Shown here: positions 35,672 to 44,884 of the stretch, piece after piece
How the letters are laid out: each line of letters opens with the position of its first letter
How positions within the stretch are numbered: position 1 is the stretch's first letter
Source of the DNA: Paraprevotella stercoravium
GTDB taxonomy: Bacteria > Bacteroidota > Bacteroidia > Bacteroidales > Bacteroidaceae
Direction: 5' to 3'
Assembly: GCA_018883665.1 (NCBI GenBank)
Contig: JAHLFU010000017.1
Span: 1-64,000, forward strand
Length of the DNA: 64,000 bases
The notes under the pieces: generated by a model
What the model saw: only the letters and a program-made list of their open reading frames with translations
Told to the model about the DNA's origin: nothing
Database searches by the model: none
Made by a program: the position numbers and the translations under genes

Positions 35672-35679
35672 TACATTTG
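35672..35679 (+). promoter_or_regulatory. -7 element of pckA
   Basis: TACATTTG, 63 bases before the ATG. A TTTG at 35644-35647 is 24 bases upstream, slightly far. Confidence 0.55.
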
Positions 35680-35742
35680 TAACGTAAAAAGTACAGCATA
35701 TATTTATCACTAAATAATAACCAATTTTTATTTTTTAGTAAA

Positions 35743-37350
35743 ATGGCAAATATTGATTTGAGTAAGTACGGCATTACTGGTGCCGTTGAGATTTTGCACA
35801 ATCCGTCTTATGACGTATTGTTCGCAGAGGAAACAAAGGCTGGTTTGGAAGGCTTTGAAAAAGGTCAGGTAACCGAGCTGGGTGCAGTTAACGTAATGAC
35901 AGGTATCTACACTGGTCGTTCTCCTAAGGATAAGTTCATCGTTAAGGATGCAACTTCTGAGAACACAGTATGGTGGACATCTGAAGAGTATAAGAATGAC
36001 AACAAGCCTGTTACTACTGAGGCTTGGAATGTATTGAAGGACTTGGCAGCAAAAGAGCTTTCTAACAAGCGTTTGTTCGTTGTTGACGCATTCTGCGGCG
36101 CTAACGAAGGTACTCGTCTGAAAGTTCGTTTCATCGTTGAGGTTGCTTGGCAGGCTCACTTCGTAACTAACATGTTCATCCGTCCTACAGCTGAGGAGTT
36201 GGCTAACTTCGGTGAGCCTGATTTCGTTGTTTACAACGCTTCTAAGGCTAAGGTTGAGAACTATGCTGAGCTGGGCTTGAACTCTGAGACAGCAGTTGTA
36301 TTCAACCTGACTACTAAGGAGCAGGTTATCCTGAACACTTGGTACGGTGGTGAGATGAAGAAGGGTATGTTCTCAATGATGAACTACTACAACCCATTGC
36401 GCGGTATCGCTTCTATGCACTGTTCAGCTAACACTGACAAGGAAGGCAAGAGCTCTGCTATCTTCTTCGGTTTGTCAGGAACTGGTAAGACTACTTTGTC
36501 TACCGATCCTAAGCGTCTGTTGATCGGTGATGACGAGCACGGATGGGATAACGAAGGTGTATTCAACTACGAAGGTGGTTGCTACGCTAAGGTTATCAAC
36601 CTGGACAAGGAGTCTGAGCCAGATATCTACAACGCTATCAAGCGTGACGCTTTGTTGGAGAACGTAACTGTTGCTGCTGACGGTAAGATCGATTTCGCAG
36701 ATAAGAGCGTAACTGAGAACACTCGTGTTTCTTATCCTATCTATCACATCGAGAACATCGTTAAGCCGGTTTCTAAGGGTCCTCACGCTAAGCAGGTTAT
36801 CTTCCTGTCAGCTGATGCCTTCGGTGTATTGCCTCCAGTATCTATCCTGAACCCAGCACAGGCACAGTACTACTTCCTGTCTGGATTTACTGCTAAGTTG
36901 GCTGGTACTGAGCGTGGTATCACTGAGCCTACTCCTACATTCTCTGCTTGCTTCGGTGCTGCATTCTTGAGCTTGCACCCAACTAAGTATGCTGAGGAGT
37001 TGGTTAAGAAGATGGAAATGACTGGTGCTAAGGCTTACTTGGTGAACACTGGTTGGAACGGTACTGGCAAGCGTATCTCTATCAAGGATACTCGTGGTAT
37101 CATCGACGCTATCCTGGACGGTTCTATCGAGTCAGCTCCAACTAAGACTATTCCTTACTTCGACTTCGTTGTTCCTACAGAGTTGCCGGGTGTTGATCCT
37201 AAGATCTTGGATCCACGTGACACTTACGATTGCGCTTGCAAGTGGGAAGAGAAGGCTAAGGATTTGGCTGGTCGCTTCATCAAGAACTTCGCTAAGTTCA
37301 CTGGCAACGAGGCTGGTAAGGCTTTGGTTGCTGCTGGTCCTAAGTTGTAA
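35743..37350 (+). CDS. pckA: Phosphoenolpyruvate carboxykinase (ATP)
   Basis: The 535-aa enzyme interconverts oxaloacetate + ATP and PEP + CO2 + ADP. In gut Bacteroides it serves both gluconeogenesis and CO2 fixation on the route to succinate. The kinase-1a P-loop GLSGTGKTTLS (about 244-254) and the metal/kinase-2 region GDDEHGWDNEGVFNYEGG identify the ATP form. Codon use is strikingly uniform (GCT, GTT, AAG, AAC, TTG), as expected of a very highly expressed gene. It ends at a clean terminator and is a single-gene unit. Confidence 0.97.
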   Translation: MANIDLSKYGITGAVEILHNPSYDVLFAEETKAGLEGFEKGQVTELGAVNVMTGIYTGRSPKDKFIVKDATSENTVWWTSEEYKNDNKPVTTEAWNVLKDLAAKELSNKRLFVVDAFCGANEGTRLKVRFIVEVAWQAHFVTNMFIRPTAEELANFGEPDFVVYNASKAKVENYAELGLNSETAVVFNLTTKEQVILNTWYGGEMKKGMFSMMNYYNPLRGIASMHCSANTDKEGKSSAIFFGLSGTGKTTLSTDPKRLLIGDDEHGWDNEGVFNYEGGCYAKVINLDKESEPDIYNAIKRDALLENVTVAADGKIDFADKSVTENTRVSYPIYHIENIVKPVSKGPHAKQVIFLSADAFGVLPPVSILNPAQAQYYFLSGFTAKLAGTERGITEPTPTFSACFGAAFLSLHPTKYAEELVKKMEMTGAKAYLVNTGWNGTGKRISIKDTRGIIDAILDGSIESAPTKTIPYFDFVVPTELPGVDPKILDPRDTYDCACKWEEKAKDLAGRFIKNFAKFTGNEAGKALVAAGPKL

Positions 37351-37374
37351 TAAATATCAAAATAGGATAAATCG

Positions 37375-37408
37375 GGGGTTGCACTGCAAAGTGCAACCCC
37401 TATTTTTT
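37375..37408 (+). terminator. Terminator after pckA
   Basis: Perfect 11-bp GC-rich stem (37375-37385 with 37390-37400), GCAA tetraloop, then TATTTTTT. Confidence 0.92.
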
Positions 37409-37551
37409 GTTCCTTTCAGTATGGTCTGAAATCAGTTCTGAGAATATCGGTCGGGCAATGATACTTTGTATTCATTCCTCTTTAAATTCATGAAAAACTT
37501 GAAATAATTATTTTAATAGATTCATTCATAGGCTTCTTTCCTGATTTTCAT

Positions 37552-37559
37552 TATCTTTG
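37552..37559 (+). promoter_or_regulatory. -7 element of dsbD
   Basis: TATCTTTG, 30 bases before the ATG; the -33 box is unclear. Confidence 0.5.
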
Positions 37560-37588
37560 TCCCCAAATAAAAAAACCGTTTGTTAATT

Positions 37589-39658
37589 ATGAAGAAAATT
37601 ACCCATTTCTTATTGCTGATGCTGGTTTCTGTGACCATGTGGGCACAGTATCAGGAACCGGTAAAATTCTCCGTGGAGCAGAAAAAGATTTCTGATTCAG
37701 AGATAGAGTTGGTATTTACTGGTACGGTTGATCCGGGATGGCATGTTTATTCAACAGACATTGCCGACGGAGGTCCTACTGCCGCTACCATTACGTTTGA
37801 AACCCAGGAAGGTGTCAAGCCTGCCGGAAAGCTTACTCCAAAAGGTAAGGTGCTTACCAAGCACGACGCTTTGTTTGACATGCAGGTGTCCTATATGGAG
37901 GGCAAAGCCGTCTTCTCTCAAAAGCTGAAGATCACGGCACCTCAGTATAAGGTGAGCGGTTATCTGACTTTCGGTTCATGTAATGATGAAAACTGTATGC
38001 CTCCTACCAATGTGGAATTTAATTATTCCGGTAAGGGAGTGCCTGCAACAGAAGCTAAAGAGACTGCTGCAGAGAAAAAGGATGCAAAGGCGGAGGAAAC
38101 CAAGGAAGCGGTTCTTGAAATAGAAGAACATCCGGCTACGGTTGAGGATACCGTTTCAATAGATACCGCTGCAGCTTCTGTAGCTACAATTCCTGCTGAT
38201 GGCAGTAATGGTCAGCTTTCTGATTATTGGAAGCCGGTGATTCAGGAACTGAATGCCTTTGGTACAGAAGGTACAACAACCGACCGTTCTATCTGGTCTA
38301 TTTTCTTTTTAGGGTTCCTCGGTGGTCTGGTGGCCTTGTTTACTCCTTGTGTATGGCCGATTATCCCGATGACCGTAAGTTTCTTTTTGAAACGGAATAA
38401 GGATAAGGCAAAAGGTGTTCGCGACGCGATAACTTACGGAATCAGTATCATTGTCATTTATGTGGCTTTGGGACTGATTGTAACCGGAATCTTCGGTGCC
38501 AGTGCCTTGAACGCATTGTCTACCAATGCTATTTTCAATATTTTCTTCTTCCTGATGCTGGTTGTATTCGCTGCCAGCTTTATGGGAGCTTTTGAAATTA
38601 CACTGCCTTCTTCATGGAGTAGTGCGGTGGACAGCAAGGCTGAGTCTACTACCGGTCTATTGAGTATCTTCCTGATGGCCTTTACTTTGGCGCTGGTTTC
38701 TTTCTCATGTACCGGTCCGATTATCGGATTCCTGTTGGTCGAAGTTTCAACCACCGGAACAATTATTGCTCCGACCATCGGTATGTTTGGTTTTGCTCTG
38801 GCTCTGGCTCTGCCGTTTACTCTGTTTGCCCTGTTCCCGACTTGGCTGAAGCAGATGCCGAAGTCCGGTAACTGGATGAACTGCATTAAGGTATGTCTGG
38901 GTTTCCTGGAGCTGGCTTTTGCCTTGAAGTTCCTGTCGGTTGCCGATTTGGCTTACGGCTGGCGTCTGCTCGACCGTGAGACATTCCTGGCCTTGTGGAT
39001 TGTGATTTTCGCTCTTCTCGGTTTCTATCTGTTGGGCAAGATCAAATTCCCGCACGATGAGGACGAGGATGACAAGGTGGGCGTAACCCGTTTCTTCCTG
39101 GCTTTGATTTCTCTGGCATTTGCCGTATATATGGTTCCCGGTTTGTGGGGTGCTCCTCTGAAGGCTGTGAGCGCTTTTGCTCCTCCAATGAAGACACAGG
39201 ACTTTAACCTCTACACCAATGAAGTTCATGCCCAGTTTACCGACTATGATGCCGGTATGGCTTATGCCAAGCAGCACGGCAAGCCGGTAATGGTGGACTT
39301 TACCGGATATGGTTGTGTAAACTGCCGTAAGATGGAGCTGTCTGTATGGGTGGATGAGAAAGTTTCTTCTCTGATCAATGATGATTATGTATTGATCACC
39401 CTTTATGTAGACGACAAGACTCCGCTGCCAGAGAAGGTTACCGTACAGGAAAACGGTTCAGAGCGCATCTTGCGTACTGTGGGCGACAAGTGGAGCTACT
39501 TGCAGCGCGTTAAGTTCGGAGCCAATGCCCAGCCGTTCTATGTTTTGATCGACAATGAGGGTATGCCGTTGAACAAGTCTTATTCTTATGATGAGGATGT
39601 TGATAAATATGTAGACTTCCTTCAGACTGGTTTGAATAACTACAAAAAAAATAAATAA
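37589..39658 (+). CDS. dsbD: DsbD-like thiol:disulfide interchange protein
   Basis: The 689-aa protein has a signal peptide (ending MWAQ), an N-terminal DsbD-alpha-like domain (about 22-150) with a Cys pair in GSCNDENCMPP, a linker rich in Ala/Glu/Lys, about eight membrane helices (about 230-525) with conserved Cys residues in FTPCVWPIIP and SCTGPI, and a C-terminal thioredoxin domain with CVNC at 576-579. It passes electrons from cytoplasmic thioredoxin to periplasmic disulfides. The start is the ATG at 37589; an in-frame TTG 9 bases upstream is unlikely. The stop overlaps the next ATG by one base (TAATG). Confidence 0.93.
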   Translation: MKKITHFLLLMLVSVTMWAQYQEPVKFSVEQKKISDSEIELVFTGTVDPGWHVYSTDIADGGPTAATITFETQEGVKPAGKLTPKGKVLTKHDALFDMQVSYMEGKAVFSQKLKITAPQYKVSGYLTFGSCNDENCMPPTNVEFNYSGKGVPATEAKETAAEKKDAKAEETKEAVLEIEEHPATVEDTVSIDTAAASVATIPADGSNGQLSDYWKPVIQELNAFGTEGTTTDRSIWSIFFLGFLGGLVALFTPCVWPIIPMTVSFFLKRNKDKAKGVRDAITYGISIIVIYVALGLIVTGIFGASALNALSTNAIFNIFFFLMLVVFAASFMGAFEITLPSSWSSAVDSKAESTTGLLSIFLMAFTLALVSFSCTGPIIGFLLVEVSTTGTIIAPTIGMFGFALALALPFTLFALFPTWLKQMPKSGNWMNCIKVCLGFLELAFALKFLSVADLAYGWRLLDRETFLALWIVIFALLGFYLLGKIKFPHDEDEDDKVGVTRFFLALISLAFAVYMVPGLWGAPLKAVSAFAPPMKTQDFNLYTNEVHAQFTDYDAGMAYAKQHGKPVMVDFTGYGCVNCRKMELSVWVDEKVSSLINDDYVLITLYVDDKTPLPEKVTVQENGSERILRTVGDKWSYLQRVKFGANAQPFYVLIDNEGMPLNKSYSYDEDVDKYVDFLQTGLNNYKKNK

Positions 39659-42477
39659 TGAATTTTAGAAAGCTTTTTACAGCATTCGCCTTGGTTTGTG
39701 CCGGAGTATCTCCGGCTCAAACTGTATCTGCCCCTCTGACATTGGATCCGGCAGTACGTTATGGCGTGTTAGAGAACGGATTGACTTATTATATCCGTCA
39801 GAACAATTATCCGGAGGACCAGGTTGAGTTTTATATTGCCCAGAAGGTCGGTTCCATGCAGGAGGAAGAGGAACAGCGTGGTTTGGCTCACTTCCTGGAG
39901 CATATGTGTTTTAACGGAACTGAGCATTTCCCAGGGAACAGTCTGGTCAAGTATCTGGAGCGTATCGGAGTAAAATTCGGTGAGAACCTCAATGCTTATA
40001 CATCTATTGATGAAACGGTATATAATATCAGCAGTGTGCCGGTAGCACAACCTGGAGCTATTGATTCCTGTTTGCTTATTCTGCACGACTGGAGTAATGC
40101 CTTGCTTTTGGAGAATGAAGAGATCGATAAAGAGCGTAAGGTGATTCATGAAGAGTGGCGTATGAGCAGCAGTGCCTCAAAGCGTATGTTTGAGCGTGCA
40201 CTTCCTGTGTTGATTCCAGACAGCCGCTATGGCTTGCGCATGCCGATCGGTTTGATGAGTGTTGTTGATAATTTTGATCCGAATGTACTGCGTGCTTACT
40301 ATCATCGTTGGTATCGTCCAGACCTTCAGGGAATCATCGTTGTGGGCGACATCAATGTGGATGAGATGGAGCAGAAGATTAAGAAGACTTTCGGCCATAT
40401 TAAGAAAGCTGTAAATCCGGCACCACGTGTTTATATGCCAGTTGCTGATAATACGAAGCCGATTTCTGTCAGCGAACAGGATCCAGAGCAGACACTGACC
40501 GTTGTACAGGTTATGTTCAAGCATGGGGTTTGGCCGGACAGTTTGAAAAACAACGTAGCTTATTTCCTGAATAAGGTACAGGGATCCATGGCGCTTTCCA
40601 TCATGAACGAGCGTCTGGCAGATCTGACAACAAAAGCAGATGTTCCTTTTGCCGGAGCAAATTGTGGTGATGGCAATTTCCTGGTTGCAAAGACCAAGGG
40701 CGCATTTGATGTGACTATCGTTCCAAAAGATGGTATGCTTGATGATGCCGTGAAACAAGTCATGGCTGAGATATATCGTGCTGACCGTTATGGATTTACC
40801 GAGACAGAGTTGGAGCGTGTGCGCGCGAATTTTATCAGTTCTTTGGAGAGCGTTTATCAGAATAAGGATAAAATCCGCAATGGAAGCCTGGTTAATGAAT
40901 ATGTACAGCATTTCCTGAACGGTGAGCCTTCACCGGGTATTGAAGCGGAATATAAACTCTTCTCGGAGATTTATCGCAGCATTACGCTGGATCAGGTAAA
41001 TGCCCGTTTTAAAGAATGGGCGTTAGATAATGATACGAATCTGGTGATTTATACTACCTCCCCGCAGAAAGAAGGTGTGGTGAAGCCAGCACCGGAGCAC
41101 ATGCTTCAGTTGGTTCAGGAAGCACGTAATATCGATCTGGGTGCTTATCAGGATCAGGTGAACGACCGCCCTTTGATTGCTTCTCTTCCTGAGCCGGGTA
41201 AAATCGTGAAAGAGCGTGATGAACGTTTTGGCTTTAAGGAATGGAAGTTGTCCAACGGTGTGAAGGTTTGGTTCAAGAAAACCGACTACAAGGCCAATGA
41301 AGTAATCATGCGTGCTTTCAGTCCTGGTGGAACCGGCTATTATTCCGGTGATGATCTGGTACAGTTGAGCTTCTTCGGTGAAGTGATCGGAGCTTCTGGT
41401 GTGAATGGTTTCAAGCAGACCGAGTTGGCCAAGAAACTGGCAGGAAAGCAGGTTTCTGTGTCTCCTTACTTGAGCGGACGCCGTGAAGGTCTTCAGGGAG
41501 CGGCCAATCCAAAAGATCTGAAAACCATGTTTGAACTGATTTATCTCAGTTTCCAGGATATATATCGAGATGATGAAGCTGTCACTTCAGTTTTGAACCA
41601 GGTCCGTGAGGTTTTGCGCAACCGTGAGGCTGATCCGATGCATGCTTTTGGTGATTCTGTTTCTGTAGCGCTTTACGGCCATCATCCCCGTCTGGTATTC
41701 ATGCGTCCGGAATTGGTAGATCAGGTAAATTACGACCGTATTATCGAAATATATAAGGAACGCTTTGCTGATGCTTCTGATTTTACATTCGTATTCTGTG
41801 GAAACTTTGACGAGGATTCTCTGCGTGCTTATTCTGAGAAGTATCTGGCCACTTTGCCGGCATTGTATCGCAAGGAGAAACCGGTTGATACAAAAATGTA
41901 CAAACGTGAGGGAGAGCACTCTATTGTTTACAGTGAACCGATGCAGACAGCACAGTGTCAGGCTGTAAGAGCATGGTATGGTCCGATGAAGAAACTGAAT
42001 CTGAAGAACAAACTGGTTTGTGAGATTCTGGGTCAGGTTCTGGATATCCGTTATATAGAGGTTATCCGTGAGGATATGGGTGCAGCCTATTCATTGAGCG
42101 CATCCAGTCGTGTGAGTATGACTACTGCTGACAAGCCGGAATATATGTTGCAGATCTTTGCTCCATTGAAGCCGGAGTTGAGTGATTCAGCCCTTCAGGT
42201 GATGGATGCTGAATTGCATCAGATTGCAGAGCATGGTATTGCGGAGAGCTATTTGAACAAAGTGAAGGAATTCCTGTTGAAGAGCGCCCGTGAGCAGTAT
42301 AAGAAGAATGGAACCTGGTTGGATGCTCTTTGCACGTATAAAGACTATGGAGCAGACCTTTTTACTGATTATGAGAAGGTCGTAGAGTCCGTTACGGTGG
42401 ACGATCTGCGTAAGATGGCAGCCCGTATCTGGAAAGATCACAACAAGGCCACAGTGAAGATTCTTCCGGCAGAATAA
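39658..42477 (+). CDS. M16-family (pitrilysin/insulinase-like) zinc metalloprotease
   Basis: The 939-aa protein has a signal peptide (about residues 1-25) and the inverted zinc motif HFLEH at 78-82, with the third ligand Glu in the following EEIDKERKVIHEE segment. It is built of the usual M16 active half and a C-terminal inactive half (second M16 N-type domain at about 525-690, without HxxEH). A periplasmic peptidase is likely. The start codon overlaps the dsbD stop, so the two genes are translationally coupled. Confidence 0.92.
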   Translation: MNFRKLFTAFALVCAGVSPAQTVSAPLTLDPAVRYGVLENGLTYYIRQNNYPEDQVEFYIAQKVGSMQEEEEQRGLAHFLEHMCFNGTEHFPGNSLVKYLERIGVKFGENLNAYTSIDETVYNISSVPVAQPGAIDSCLLILHDWSNALLLENEEIDKERKVIHEEWRMSSSASKRMFERALPVLIPDSRYGLRMPIGLMSVVDNFDPNVLRAYYHRWYRPDLQGIIVVGDINVDEMEQKIKKTFGHIKKAVNPAPRVYMPVADNTKPISVSEQDPEQTLTVVQVMFKHGVWPDSLKNNVAYFLNKVQGSMALSIMNERLADLTTKADVPFAGANCGDGNFLVAKTKGAFDVTIVPKDGMLDDAVKQVMAEIYRADRYGFTETELERVRANFISSLESVYQNKDKIRNGSLVNEYVQHFLNGEPSPGIEAEYKLFSEIYRSITLDQVNARFKEWALDNDTNLVIYTTSPQKEGVVKPAPEHMLQLVQEARNIDLGAYQDQVNDRPLIASLPEPGKIVKERDERFGFKEWKLSNGVKVWFKKTDYKANEVIMRAFSPGGTGYYSGDDLVQLSFFGEVIGASGVNGFKQTELAKKLAGKQVSVSPYLSGRREGLQGAANPKDLKTMFELIYLSFQDIYRDDEAVTSVLNQVREVLRNREADPMHAFGDSVSVALYGHHPRLVFMRPELVDQVNYDRIIEIYKERFADASDFTFVFCGNFDEDSLRAYSEKYLATLPALYRKEKPVDTKMYKREGEHSIVYSEPMQTAQCQAVRAWYGPMKKLNLKNKLVCEILGQVLDIRYIEVIREDMGAAYSLSASSRVSMTTADKPEYMLQIFAPLKPELSDSALQVMDAELHQIAEHGIAESYLNKVKEFLLKSAREQYKKNGTWLDALCTYKDYGADLFTDYEKVVESVTVDDLRKMAARIWKDHNKATVKILPAE

Positions 42478-42498
42478 AGCCTTTTGGCTTAATGATAT

Positions 42499-42536
42499 AT
42501 GCCCCGATCATTTTTAGGTGGTCGGGGCATTTTTGT
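42499..42536 (+). terminator. Terminator after the M16 peptidase gene
   Basis: ATGCCCCGAT (42499-42508) pairs with GTCGGGGCAT (42521-42530), followed by TTTTGT. Confidence 0.85.
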
Positions 42537-42623
42537 GTATATTCCTTTCTGCGGTAATTGATGTCATATGAAACCTGTTGGATAGATAAAATCAGGTGTG
42601 ATGACCTGTACTGTAAAAGCAAG

Positions 42624-42666
42624 ATGCCCCGAACCGATGGGGTGAATACGGTTCGGGGCATTTTTA
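42624..42666. terminator. Terminator after typA
   Basis: Perfect 13-bp stem (42624-42636 with 42649-42661, 12-base loop) with a T-run on the plus side and T-rich sequence on the minus side. It lies just beyond the typA stop and shares the ATGCCCCGA sequence with the neighbouring terminator. Confidence 0.8.
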
Positions 42667-42681
42667 TGATCAATGGTTTGA

Positions 42682-44484
42682 TTAGTCTCTGTTGGCACGC
42701 TTACGCTCGGTATGATCCAGAATGATCTTACGCATACGCATGCTCTTTGGAGTCACCTCTACATATTCATCTTCGCGGATGTATTCCAATGCTTCTTCCA
42801 GAGAGAAGATGGTAGCCGGAATAATACGTGCTTTCTCGTCAGAACCTGAGGCACGCATGTTGGTCAGCTGCTTGCTCTTGGTTACGTTCACTACCAGATC
42901 GTTTTCGTGGATGTGCTCACCTACAATCTGTCCGGCGTAAACCGGATCCTGCGGCTCGATGAAGAACTTACCGCGGTCCTGCAGGTTGTTGATGGCATAA
43001 GCAAAAGCGGTTCCGCTTTCCAAGGCAATCATGGCACCGTTGCTGCGGCGTGAGATTTCGCCCTTATACGGCTGATATTCCTTGAAGCGGTGCGCCATAA
43101 TGGCTTCACCCTGGCTGGCAGTCAGTACGTTGGTACGCAGACCGATGATACCGCGTGACGGGATGTTGAATTCGATGTTTACACGGTCTCCCTGAGTTTC
43201 CATAGAGGTCATTTCACCCTTACGGCGGGTTACCATATCGATCATCTTGCTGGAGAATTCTTCAGGTACGTTGATGGTCAGCTCCTCGATAGGCTCGCAA
43301 CGCTCGCCGTTGATTTCCTTATAGATTACCTGTGGCTGGCCGACCTGTAACTCGTAACCCTCACGACGCATGGTTTCGATCAATACAGACAAGTGCAATA
43401 CACCACGTCCCGAAACGACCCAACGGTCAGTATATCCTTCCTGGAAGGCTACACGCAGGGCCAGATTCTTTTCCAACTCTTTCTCCAGACGGTCGTTGAT
43501 GTGACGGCTGGTGCAGAACTTACCTTCCTTACCGAAGAACGGAGAGTCGTTGATGGTGAACAACATACTCATGGTCGGCTCATCAATGGTAATGGTCGGC
43601 AGCGGTTCCGGATTCTCATAATCGCAGATGGTATCACCGATTTCGAAATTCTCCAGACCAACAATGGCACAGATATCACCAGAAGAAACCTCAGAAGTCT
43701 TTTGGCGTCCCATACCGGTAAAGGTGTGGATTTCCTTGATTTTAGTCTTTTCTTTCTGTCCGTCGCGGTGCACGATGGTGATATTCATGCCTTCCTTCAA
43801 AGTTCCGCGGTGTACGCGTCCTACAGCGATACGGCCGGTATAGTTTGAGTAGTCCAAAGAAGTGATCAGCATCTGCGGAGTTCCTTCCAACTGCTCCGGT
43901 GCCGGGATATGTTCCAGAATCTGATCCAGCAGATACAGGATATTGTCCTGAGGCTGCTGCCAGTCCGGTCCCATCCAGTTGTTTTTGGCTGAACCGTAGA
44001 TTACCGGGAAGTCCAATTGGTCTTCGGTTGCGTTCAAGTCACACATCAGGTCGAACACCATTTCATAAACTTCTTCCGGACGGCAGTTCGGCTTGTCTAC
44101 CTTGTTGATCACCACAATCGGTTTCAAACCGATTTCCAGAGCTTTCTGCAGTACGAAACGGGTCTGAGGCATTGGACCTTCGAAAGCGTCAACCAGCAGG
44201 ATACAGCCGTCGGCCATATTCAGCACGCGCTCTACCTCGCCACCGAAGTCCGAGTGTCCCGGAGTATCAATAATATTGATTTTGGTATCTTTATAGTTAA
44301 TGGATACGTTTTTGGAGAGAATGGTGATACCGCGTTCGCGTTCCAATTCATTGTTATCTAACATCAATTCACCTGTCTGCTGGTTCTCACGGAACAAGTT
44401 TCCGGCCAGCAACATTTTGTCCACGAGGGTAGTTTTACCATGGTCTACGTGGGCAATAATCGCAATGTTTCTAATATTCTGCAT
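42682..44484 (-). CDS. typA: TypA/BipA ribosome-binding GTPase
   Basis: The 600-aa translational GTPase has G1 AHVDHGKTT (about residues 11-19), G3 DTPGHSDFGG and G4 NKVD, followed by EF-G-like beta-barrel and domain III/V regions and the BipA-specific C-terminal domain. It assists ribosome assembly and stress or low-temperature growth. Length matches the family. A -7 element TAACTTTG (44514-44507, minus) is about 22 bases upstream. It is a single-gene unit between the M16 gene and the AT-rich McrBC locus. Confidence 0.97.
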   Translation of the reverse strand: MQNIRNIAIIAHVDHGKTTLVDKMLLAGNLFRENQQTGELMLDNNELERERGITILSKNVSINYKDTKINIIDTPGHSDFGGEVERVLNMADGCILLVDAFEGPMPQTRFVLQKALEIGLKPIVVINKVDKPNCRPEEVYEMVFDLMCDLNATEDQLDFPVIYGSAKNNWMGPDWQQPQDNILYLLDQILEHIPAPEQLEGTPQMLITSLDYSNYTGRIAVGRVHRGTLKEGMNITIVHRDGQKEKTKIKEIHTFTGMGRQKTSEVSSGDICAIVGLENFEIGDTICDYENPEPLPTITIDEPTMSMLFTINDSPFFGKEGKFCTSRHINDRLEKELEKNLALRVAFQEGYTDRWVVSGRGVLHLSVLIETMRREGYELQVGQPQVIYKEINGERCEPIEELTINVPEEFSSKMIDMVTRRKGEMTSMETQGDRVNIEFNIPSRGIIGLRTNVLTASQGEAIMAHRFKEYQPYKGEISRRSNGAMIALESGTAFAYAINNLQDRGKFFIEPQDPVYAGQIVGEHIHENDLVVNVTKSKQLTNMRASGSDEKARIIPATIFSLEEALEYIREDEYVEVTPKSMRMRKIILDHTERKRANRD

Positions 44485-44884
44485 ATTCTACCTAAAAATG
44501 ATGGTGCAAAGTTACAATAAATCCACGGAAAAACCTTAAAAAAATATCAGATAACCATCGTATTTTTTGAGAATTAAGGTGTTAAGAAAGAAACTAAAGA
44601 AAATCTTCCAAGTAATTATAACTCTGAATAATAAGCAGATTGGCAGAGATAAAGCCATGTGATAAATTTTACATTGTATTTTAGGTCTTATTCTTGTATA
44701 TTATTTATATTTGTATGACTTAATCTTTAGTTTTTTATGGACAGAATGGATTTTGAATATTAAATTGAGTGTAGAAAAAAACGCTTAAGTTTTTTTCTGA
44801 AAAAGCAACGAAGTCCTTATGATATTTTCAGCTCAAAAAGAGCCAGCAATAATTAATAGATACATTTTAAAAGACACTAATATA
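44485..44884. other. About 400-base AT-rich intergenic region between typA and the McrBC-type locus
   Basis: It holds the typA -7 box (TAACTTTG, minus strand, 44507-44514) and a plus-strand -7 box TATATTTG (44706-44713) that probably drives the McrBC pair, though no -33 box at proper distance is seen. From about 44,540 base composition becomes clearly AT-rich. No repeats or att-like direct repeats were recognised by eye. Confidence 0.55.

Noticed and set aside
44819..44884. Upstream start of the McrB-like gene
   Set aside because: The 22 extra residues show no family similarity; the ATG at 44885 begins with typical sequence. It remains possible, so it is noted in the gene entry.
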